39,819 bases of DNA from Actinomycetota bacterium (GTDB lineage Bacteria; Actinomycetota; UBA4738; HRBIN12). Under the pieces are notes generated by a model. That model did not search any database, was not told the DNA's origin, and was given only the letters and a program-made list of their open reading frames with translations. Each line of letters starts with the position of its first letter. Position 1 is the stretch's first letter. The position numbers and the translations under genes are program-made. The stretch covers positions 1-39,819 of the forward strand of contig VAXZ01000057.1 in NCBI GenBank assembly GCA_005885035.1. Reading direction: 5' to 3'. Shown here in pieces: positions 1 to 5,711 of the stretch.

Positions 1-589
1 TCTCATAGCCCACGCGGAGGGCGAGCCCACCCCCGCGGCGGATCGGCAGCTCGGTCACGAGCGCGCCCGCTTCGCGTGCGCGGCGGGCCGTGGCGTCGTC
101 GCTCCCGTCGCTCACCACGACGGGGATCACCTGCATGCCCTCCAGCTCTCGGGGGATCGCGCGCACGACGTCGCCGACGCTGTCCTGCTCGTTGTATGCC
201 GGCGAGATCACGACGACGCGTCTGCCTTCGGGAAGGGCGGCGGCCCGCTCCCAGTCGAACCGCTCCCGGCCGAGCGCCTCGATCAACAGCCGCAGTCCCC
301 GATCGTTCGTGTCGGACCCCGTCTGGAGCCTCAGCACGAGGAAGAGCAGGAGGAGGACGCCGATCACCAGGACGAAGATCACCCGACGCTCCGCACCGGG
401 CACGATGTGGAACCAGTTGAAGACCGGGTCGTAGACGGACGGACGGAGCGACAGGACGATGAGCGCCGTTCCGAGCAGGCTCGCGACGATCAGGCTGAGG
501 CGGCTGATCCGGCGCCGGTCGTACGCCTGGACGGACATGAGGAACAGGCCGATCCCGGCGACGATCCCCAGGATCCTGACGGCCGTCAT
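1..589 (-). CDS. DUF2304 - family 2 glycosyltransferase fusion (3' end cut by window)
   Basis: Open reading frame running off the left edge; I translated it directly from the minus strand. ATG at 589 follows a GAGG Shine-Dalgarno by 5 nt and lies 7 nt after the sqdB stop, so it is in the same operon. Residues 1 to about 95 hold three hydrophobic segments of DUF2304 type. A GT-A domain starts near residue 125, with VISPAYNEQDSVGDVV and then VVVSDGSDD (the usual VDDGSxD). DUF2304 proteins are commonly encoded beside dolichol-phosphate-mannose-synthase-like GT2 enzymes; here both are in one chain. Expected role: a membrane-tethered transferase acting on a polyprenyl phosphate or membrane acceptor. 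Its place beside sqdB makes a sulfoquinovose or related sugar donor possible, but that is inference. The acceptor-binding half lies outside the window. Confidence 0.8.
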   Translation of the reverse strand, partial: MTAVRILGIVAGIGLFLMSVQAYDRRRISRLSLIVASLLGTALIVLSLRPSVYDPVFNWFHIVPGAERRVIFVLVIGVLLLLFLVLRLQTGSDTNDRGLRLLIEALGRERFDWERAAALPEGRRVVVISPAYNEQDSVGDVVRAIPRELEGMQVIPVVVSDGSDDATARRAREAGALVTELPIRRGGGLALRVGYE

Positions 590-596
590 GGACGCC

Positions 597-1760
597 TCAT
601 CTCGGGCGGATCGGTCGCCAACGATCCTTCGGAAGGATGTGATCGACGATCACGCGATCCTTGAAACGTTCGATCGTCGAGAACATCGATCCGATGAGTG
701 TCTCGTCCAGCAGGTGCGGTCGCAGACCGAGATCCAGCAGCTTCGTGTGTGCGGCGTTGTAGTAGTGCTGCTCGGCCTCGACGCGGGGGTTGTCGATCGG
801 ATGGACCGCCACGTCCATGCCGATCTCTGCGCCCGCCTTCTGGACCAACTCGGCCAGCTGCACCACCGAGAACTGCTGCGTGAATTGGTTGAAGACCCGA
901 TACTCGCCGGCCTGCGGTGGATACGCGACCGCGAGCTCGACGCAGCGAAGGGTGTCCTCGATGTTGATATACCCGCGCGTCTGTCCGCTGGCCCCATACA
1001 CGGTCAGCGGGTGGCCGATCACCGCCTGAAGGCAGAACCGGTTGAGCGCGGTGCCGAAGACGTCGTCGTAGTCGAACCGCGTGAGCAACCGATCATCGAG
1101 CGCCGTCTCCTCCGTCCGGATGCCGTACACGACGCCCTGATGCAGGTCGGTCGCGCGCAGGCCCCAGACGCGACACGCGAAGTGGAGGTTGTGCGAATCG
1201 TGCACCTTCGAGAGGTGGTAGATCGACCCGGGCAGCTTCGGGAACGGGAGATAGTCCGCCCTGCCGTTGTGACGAACCTCGATGAAGCCCTCTTCGATGT
1301 CGATGTTCGGTGTGCCGTACTCACCCATCGTGCCGAGCTTCACGAGATGAGCGTCCGGGGCGAGGTCTCGGATCGCGTAGAGCACATGCAGGGTGCCGAT
1401 GACGTTGTTCGACTGCGTGAAGACCGCGTGCTCGCGATCCTTCATCGAGTAGGGGGCGCTGGGCATCTCGCCGTAATGCACCACGGCGTTCGGTCCGAAG
1501 CTGTCGAACACCGCCTCCACGACGTCCCAGTCCGTCAGGTCCCCCCACGTGACGCCGATCTCCTTTCCCGTGAGCTCCCGCCAGGCGGCGACCCGCTCCG
1601 GGAGCCGGCGGATCGGGGTCAACGAATCGGTTCCGGCCTGCTCGTGCGCGTAGCGCCGGAGCTCGTTGTCGACCACGTGGACCTCATGGCCTCGAGCGGA
1701 GAACCGCATCGCGGTCGGCCAGCCGAGGTAGCCGTCGCCGCCTAGGATCAAGATGCGCAT
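597..1760 (-). CDS. sqdB: UDP-sulfoquinovose synthase (SQD1/SqdB-type NAD-dependent epimerase)
   Basis: 387 aa, full length. SqdB converts UDP-glucose plus sulfite to UDP-sulfoquinovose, the sulfonated sugar donor for sulfolipids and some glycans. The N-terminal Rossmann motif GGDGYLG is at residues 7-13. The SQD1-specific stretches DSLTPI, SAPYSMKDR, KLGTMGEYGTPNIDIEEG and the RATDLHQGVVYG region are all present. Thr144, Tyr181 and Lys185 match the catalytic Thr/Tyr/Lys of plant SQD1 (145/182/186 as I recall them), so activity is likely. ATG 1760 overlaps the upstream PLP-enzyme gene by 13 nt, and the GT2 fusion follows after 7 nt, giving a tight three-gene operon. Generic UDP-glucose 4-epimerase is excluded by the SQD1-type insertions. 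No photosynthesis genes are in the window. Confidence 0.93.
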   Translation of the reverse strand: MRILILGGDGYLGWPTAMRFSARGHEVHVVDNELRRYAHEQAGTDSLTPIRRLPERVAAWRELTGKEIGVTWGDLTDWDVVEAVFDSFGPNAVVHYGEMPSAPYSMKDREHAVFTQSNNVIGTLHVLYAIRDLAPDAHLVKLGTMGEYGTPNIDIEEGFIEVRHNGRADYLPFPKLPGSIYHLSKVHDSHNLHFACRVWGLRATDLHQGVVYGIRTEETALDDRLLTRFDYDDVFGTALNRFCLQAVIGHPLTVYGASGQTRGYINIEDTLRCVELAVAYPPQAGEYRVFNQFTQQFSVVQLAELVQKAGAEIGMDVAVHPIDNPRVEAEQHYYNAAHTKLLDLGLRPHLLDETLIGSMFSTIERFKDRVIVDHILPKDRWRPIRPR

Positions 1761-2929
1761 GTGTGGTAGTGGCAGAATCCGACCCGCACGGCGCCACCGG
1801 TGTCGAGCAGCCCGAGCCGGTCGAACACCTCGATCGCGTAGTAGTGCCCGTCCCAGGTGAAGATGCCGCGCCGGGCGAGCGCCGCGGAGGTCTCCTTCGG
1901 ATGCTGGCTCCCGACCCGGATCGCGAACGTCGGCGTTCGCTCGTCCACACGATCGGGGTGGCCGATCCCGATCAACCGCGCGCCTGGGATCCGAGCGATC
2001 CCCTCGAGGAACCTGATCGCGAGCATGCGTTCGTGGGCAGCGATCGCCTCGAACCCGCCCACCGAAACGATGTACCGGATAGCCGCGATCGTCCCGGCCA
2101 TCGATTCGTGGCTCTGCGTGCCGGTCTCCCAGCGGTCCGGGACGGCGTCGGACGCCGGTCGCAGCTTGTAGGGCTCCCAGGACGCGAGGAGCTCGCGACG
2201 AACGGCCATCATCCCCAGGTGAGGTCCGAAGAACTTGTACGGCGAGGTCGCCACCATGTCGGCGCCGATCGCGTGTAGGTCGATCGCGCGGTGCTGCGCG
2301 AAGTGCACGCCATCGAGGGCCACGAGGGCTCCGACCGCTTTGGCCCGTCGGACCAGCTCGGTCGCCGGCGGGATCGTCCCGACGGCGTTGGAAGCGAGCG
2401 TGAGCGCGACGAGCCGCGTCCGCTCGGAGAGCTGCCGCTCGAACGACTCCAGGTCGAGCGTCACGTCGTCGTCCCGGACGTCGACCCAGCGAACCGCCGC
2501 GCCGGCATCGCGCGCCGCGAGGATCCAGGGCCGAACGTTGGCATCGTGATCGAGTCGGGTCACGACGACCTCGTCCCCGGGCTCGAGGGTTCGCGAGAAC
2601 GAGCGTGACAGATGCAGCAGGAGCGAGGTGGCGTTCTGGCCGAACACGACCTCGTCGGGGTCGCACCCCAGGAAGCCGGCGCCCGCCCGGTGCGCCTCGG
2701 CGATCACGTCGTCGATCTCCTCGCTGAGCGGGAAGACCCCGTGCGTGTTCGAGGCACCGGCCGCCATCCTGTTCGCGACCGCGTCGATCACGCTCTCGGG
2801 GGTCTGCGATCCTCCAGGAGCGTCGGCCCAGACGAACGGGCGGCCGTCCGCGCCCACCCGCGCGAGCGCGGGGAAGCGGGCGCGGACGGCCGTCACGTCG
2901 AAGGTGGTGGCGGTCTGACGGATCGTCAT
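1748..2929 (-). CDS. Cysteine-desulfurase-like PLP enzyme lacking the catalytic cysteine
   Basis: About 393 aa, fold-type I, class-V aminotransferase superfamily (NifS/CsdA-like branch). The PLP-contacting region ALDGVHFAQH and the Schiff-base lysine in SPYKFFGPH (near residue 232) are visible. Where SufS/CsdB enzymes carry the nucleophilic Cys in a GHHCA motif, this protein reads DGHYYAIEV, so ordinary persulfide-forming desulfuration is unlikely. In CsdB-type enzymes the Cys is reported to be dispensable for cysteine sulfinate and selenocysteine. A sulfite-releasing lyase feeding SqdB is therefore an attractive inference, not shown. I chose ATG 2929 with a weak GGGA upstream; an in-frame GTG at 2947 is the alternative. 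It overlaps sqdB by 13 nt, which suggests translational coupling. Confidence 0.8.
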   Translation of the reverse strand: MTIRQTATTFDVTAVRARFPALARVGADGRPFVWADAPGGSQTPESVIDAVANRMAAGASNTHGVFPLSEEIDDVIAEAHRAGAGFLGCDPDEVVFGQNATSLLLHLSRSFSRTLEPGDEVVVTRLDHDANVRPWILAARDAGAAVRWVDVRDDDVTLDLESFERQLSERTRLVALTLASNAVGTIPPATELVRRAKAVGALVALDGVHFAQHRAIDLHAIGADMVATSPYKFFGPHLGMMAVRRELLASWEPYKLRPASDAVPDRWETGTQSHESMAGTIAAIRYIVSVGGFEAIAAHERMLAIRFLEGIARIPGARLIGIGHPDRVDERTPTFAIRVGSQHPKETSAALARRGIFTWDGHYYAIEVFDRLGLLDTGGAVRVGFCHYHTCAS

Positions 2930-2955
2930 CACCGCGAAGCGTCCCACAGGAAGCC

Positions 2956-2988
2956 GGGAGGGGCACCCCGTTCCGGGGTGCCCCTCCC
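2956..2988 (-). terminator. Perfect 14-bp hairpin terminator
   Basis: Arms 2956-2969 and 2975-2988 are perfect reverse complements around a 5-nt loop (GTTCC on the plus strand). It lies 20 nt after the stop of the membrane-protein gene and just before the PLP-enzyme start, so it most likely ends the upstream transcript. There is no long U-tract, as is usual at high GC. Confidence 0.75.
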
Positions 2989-3007
2989 TGACGTCGGGAT
3001 GGAACGG

Positions 3008-3856
3008 TTAGGTGCGATCCAGGTCCATTGCGAGCGTGGTCGCGTTGAGGCTCTCGTGGCGGGCTCGAAGGTCGACGTAGAGGACGACCGATACGAGGGC
3101 GACGAAGGGGGCCGTGATGATCTGCGCGATCGCCGAGAGGATCCAGACGCCGAAGAAGGTGTTGCCCCCGATCGCCGTCAAGATGCCGTTGATCACGCCG
3201 GCGATGATGGCCGCCACGAGGATCACTCCGAGCGTGTGCCACCACGAGCCGCTCACGAGCTTCCAGGAACGGGACATCGAGTCCGTCACCCCGAGTCCTT
3301 CGATGATGAAGGCGGGGACCGAAACGGCCAGGAACACCAGCACGATGATCCCTGGGATGACCAGGAGGATGAATCCGATACCGACGACGAGGGCTACCAA
3401 GAGCGCGAGCCCGATCAACGGCCCCAAGCGCGAAAACGCATACCCGTAGCTTGCGCTCACGTCGACGTCACGTCCGATCAGCGCGCCCGCCGCACCGCGA
3501 GTGAGTGCCCCTAGCAACAACTGCTGGATCGCGATCGCGATGAACCAACCGATCGCGCCGATCAGGATCGAGCGGCCGAAGGACGTGGTGCAGTTCTTCG
3601 TGAGGTCGCTCAGGGACTGCACATGTTGCGCGTCGCAGTGTTGTTTGAACGCGACCTGCGTGAGCAGCGCCATAACGAACGTGAGCGGGATCACGACGAT
3701 CGCGACGATCTGGATCAGCTTCACCGCGTTCGCCTTGTAGACCTCGAACGCAACGGACAGGATGTCACCTAGGCCGCGCTGCGGGATCGAGCCACCGCCG
3801 CCGGCGCCCGGAGGCGGAGGTGGTGGTGGTGCGCCGAAACCGCCCGAATCATCCAT
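3008..3856 (-). CDS. Integral membrane protein with Pro-rich cytoplasmic N-terminus
   Basis: 282 aa. Residues 1-25 are a Pro/Gly-rich tail (FGAPPPPPPPGAGGGG), followed by an amphipathic stretch RGLGDILSVAFEVYKAN and about six hydrophobic segments spread to residue 265. This layout, including the central GIGFILLVIPGIIVLVFLAVSVPAFIIE-type helix pair (about residues 158-185), resembles the membrane domain often labelled as the glycerophosphodiester phosphodiesterase membrane-like or DUF7544 group. No catalytic domain is present, so enzymatic function should not be inferred. ATG 3856 has GGGGGG five nt upstream. A possible -10 TAGTAT lies at 3898-3893 on the minus strand with no convincing -35. 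It is followed by a strong terminator, so it is probably monocistronic. Confidence 0.75.
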   Translation of the reverse strand: MDDSGGFGAPPPPPPPGAGGGGSIPQRGLGDILSVAFEVYKANAVKLIQIVAIVVIPLTFVMALLTQVAFKQHCDAQHVQSLSDLTKNCTTSFGRSILIGAIGWFIAIAIQQLLLGALTRGAAGALIGRDVDVSASYGYAFSRLGPLIGLALLVALVVGIGFILLVIPGIIVLVFLAVSVPAFIIEGLGVTDSMSRSWKLVSGSWWHTLGVILVAAIIAGVINGILTAIGGNTFFGVWILSAIAQIITAPFVALVSVVLYVDLRARHESLNATTLAMDLDRT

Positions 3857-3937
3857 ACGAACCCCCCTATGCCGTCGGCCGAGAACGGCCGGATACTACG
3901 CCCCTCCGGATGCCGTTTCTCGCAGGGCGACGGGTGA

Positions 3938-4645
3938 TCACCCCGGTGCCAGATCCCAGTTCCCAGGCAGGTCGGCGTCCTCCCAACCCGGCTCCGGGCG
4001 CCATCTCGACCAGTCGCGGTCGAACGGTGGCTCCTGCAGCAAGACATGCTCCGCTCCTCGTTCCCCCCAGAACCGGAACCATGCCGCGTCTTCCTCGGTG
4101 AAGATCCCACGGGCGACGGCCTCCAGGAGCTCGTCCTCGTCCTTCCATGACCATCCACTGCGATCTGGTGGGATCGTGACGTCGAGGAGGTGGTCCACCG
4201 TGTCGAAGCCTGCCGCGGAACGGGTGAGTGGCTCCTCGAGGTTGACGTAGTACTCGAACAACTCGCCGCGCTCGTCGAACCCGAGGATCACCGCGTACGG
4301 CGTATCGGGGAACGCGAACGACAGCGTGCTCTTCGGTCCACACCGCACGTCCTGGAGGGTCCATCGATCGGTGGGGAGTCGAAGCGGTCGACCGGCGGCG
4401 TCGACCGGTTGCCGGCAGCGCGCGTTCGCCGGCACGTGGAGCATCTGCAGGTTGGGCTCGTCGCGCACCACCACCGCGGGCCACGCGTACCAGACCCGGC
4501 CGTCCCAGAGCTCCCGGATCGCAACAACGTCACCGGGTTGGTGCCGGGTGAGCTCTTCGCGGATGGGAGCGTTCGGGGTCTTCCCCACGGATCGAGCGTA
4601 GTCCGGCCCCGCGGTCTTGACGGATGCCGGTAGCGGGGCGTACAT
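3938..4645 (-). CDS. DUF402 domain protein
   Basis: About 235 aa. The N-terminal half reads HQPGDVVAIRELWDGRVWYAWP, a form common in actinobacterial DUF402 proteins. It is followed by the DUF402 core with YAVILGFDERGELFEYYVNLEEP near the middle, and an acidic helical stretch (DEDELLEAVARGIFTEEDA). DUF402 members include nucleotide/diphosphate phosphatases, but this subgroup has no assigned substrate. I set the start at ATG 4645 because GGGGAGG lies 4 nt upstream. The longer in-frame ATG at 4729 would run through the SOS box and into the divergent gene, so I reject it. The LexA box at 4659-4674 ends 13 nt before this start, so the gene may share SOS control with the DUF6504 gene. Confidence 0.78.
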   Translation of the reverse strand: MYAPLPASVKTAGPDYARSVGKTPNAPIREELTRHQPGDVVAIRELWDGRVWYAWPAVVVRDEPNLQMLHVPANARCRQPVDAAGRPLRLPTDRWTLQDVRCGPKSTLSFAFPDTPYAVILGFDERGELFEYYVNLEEPLTRSAAGFDTVDHLLDVTIPPDRSGWSWKDEDELLEAVARGIFTEEDAAWFRFWGERGAEHVLLQEPPFDRDWSRWRPEPGWEDADLPGNWDLAPG

Positions 4646-4674
4646 TCGCCCTCCCCACTCGAACATACGTTCGA
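4617..4674 (+). promoter_or_regulatory. SOS promoter with LexA box (DUF6504 side)
   Basis: TTGACG at 4617-4622, 18-nt spacer, TACATT at 4641-4646. The perfect 16-nt SOS box TCGAACATACGTTCGA at 4659-4674 covers the expected transcription start. The box fits the actinobacterial consensus TCGAAC-N4-GTTCGA. The minus strand of the box contains TATGTT, which could act as a -10 for the divergent DUF402 gene. Confidence 0.85.
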
Positions 4675-4727
4675 TTGATGGGATCTGTGGAAACGGAGAT
4701 CGGCAGACGCAGCTCGGGGACCCAGCC

Positions 4728-4973
4728 ATGACGAAGCGCTTCGATGAGGAGGTCCGGGTCGAACGCGACGCGGGGATGCCCTCGGTCTTCGAGTGGCGCG
4801 GGAAGCGCTACCAGGTCGTGGACGTGATCGGGAAGTGGCGGATCGAAGGCCGTTGGTGGGCTGATGGTCGAGACCGCGAGTACTGGCGGGTCGAGGCTCG
4901 GGGGGGCGCGGTGTGGGACCTCTACTTCGATCGTCAGCACGATCGATGGCACATGGAACGGCTCTGGGATTAG
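4728..4973 (+). CDS. DUF6504 family protein, SOS-associated
   Basis: 81 aa, small and basic, with many tryptophans. It reads as FEWRGKRYQVVDVIGKW, then RWWADGRDREYWRVEA, then a C-terminal WDLYFDRQHDRWHMERLWD. This is the DUF6504 pattern, a small protein found next to actinobacterial DnaE2 and Y-family polymerase genes, as here. Function is unknown; the context suggests an accessory of damage-inducible synthesis. ATG 4728 is preferred over an in-frame ATG at 4617 because the latter lies at the -35 of the SOS promoter. The stop overlaps the convergent udgX stop (4970-4973). Confidence 0.85.
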   Translation: MTKRFDEEVRVERDAGMPSVFEWRGKRYQVVDVIGKWRIEGRWWADGRDREYWRVEARGGAVWDLYFDRQHDRWHMERLWD

Positions 4974-5605
4974 GCCGCTCGTTCCAGCGTCTTCGCGACC
5001 TTCCTGAGATCGGCGACGAACGCCTGCATCGCTTCCTCTCGTGCGTCGTCGGGCGTGCGCAGGATCGATGACGGGTGCACCGTCGCCATCACGAAGGGAG
5101 CGAGCGGCGACTCGACGAACCGGCCTCGATCCTGCGTGACCCGGAACGATCGGCCCAGGAGCGCTTGCGCCGCGGTCGCGCCGAGGCACACCAGGACGGT
5201 CGGTCGCACCTGTTCGAGCTCGGCGTCCAGCCACGGCCGGCACGCCAGCTGCTCACGCAGATCGGGTTTGCGATGGATCCGGCGCTTGCCTCGTGGTGCC
5301 GGCTTCCACCGGAAGTGCTTGACCACGTTGGTCACATAGACGTCGGCACGATCGATCCCCGCATCCTCCAAGGCGCGGTCGAGGACCCCGCCGGCGGGAC
5401 CGACGAACGGGTGGCCCTCCACGTCCTCGCGGTCGCCCGGTTGCTCGCCGATGAGCATCACGCGGGCTCGCTCCGAGCCCTCACCGAAGACGGCCTGCGT
5501 CGCGTTGAGGTACAGGTCGCAGCCCTGACAGCTCTGGACGGCCTTCGCGAGAGAGGTCAAGGAACGTTCCTGGGGGAGGAACCCATCTGCGGAGTTCTCG
5601 GTCAT
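4970..5605 (-). CDS. udgX: UdgX-type uracil-DNA glycosylase/cross-linking protein
   Basis: 211 aa, family-4-like uracil-DNA glycosylase. Motif A is GEQPGDRED (residues 53-61) and motif B is HPSS (177-180). Cys26, Cys29, Cys122 and Cys140 have the C-x2-C ... C-x17-C spacing of the 4Fe-4S cluster. The UdgX-specific loop KRRIH is present, with His111 at the place of the His (109 in M. smegmatis) that becomes covalently joined to the uracil-site sugar. The protein should therefore bind uracil DNA irreversibly. ATG 5605 lies 72 nt from the shared SOS box (5678-5693), so damage induction is likely. The gene converges on the DUF6504 gene with a 4-nt stop overlap. Confidence 0.92.
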   Translation of the reverse strand: MTENSADGFLPQERSLTSLAKAVQSCQGCDLYLNATQAVFGEGSERARVMLIGEQPGDREDVEGHPFVGPAGGVLDRALEDAGIDRADVYVTNVVKHFRWKPAPRGKRRIHRKPDLREQLACRPWLDAELEQVRPTVLVCLGATAAQALLGRSFRVTQDRGRFVESPLAPFVMATVHPSSILRTPDDAREEAMQAFVADLRKVAKTLERAA

Positions 5606-5649
5606 CCAGGAACGGTCCTACCCGATCCGATCGGACCGGGAAACACCGC

Positions 5650-5693
5650 TTGACGGATGTCGCCACGAAGCTCAGACTCGAACATACGTTCGA
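5650..5693. promoter_or_regulatory. Second SOS promoter/LexA box between udgX and dnaE2
   Basis: The same 16-nt box as at 4659 lies at 5678-5693. TTGACG at 5650-5655 and CAGACT at 5673-5678 (17-nt spacer) form a plausible promoter for dnaE2. The 11-nt string CTTGACGGATG is shared with the first SOS promoter. On the minus strand TATGTT within the box could serve udgX. One LexA site may thus control both directions. Confidence 0.85.
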
Positions 5694-5711
5694 CCTCGAG
5701 ACGGGCCATCT

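Noticed and set aside
1924-1942. LexA-like inverted repeat GCGAACG-N4-CGTTCGC in the PLP gene
   Set aside because: The half-site spacing differs from the SOS box, and it is inside a coding region away from any start.
1748-2929. Annotation as a true cysteine desulfurase (SufS/IscS)
   Set aside because: The nucleophilic Cys region reads DGHYYA; no Cys is available at that position.
4646-4729. Upstream extension of DUF402 to ATG 4729
   Set aside because: It would run through the LexA box and overlap the DUF6504 start; ATG 4645 has a good Shine-Dalgarno.
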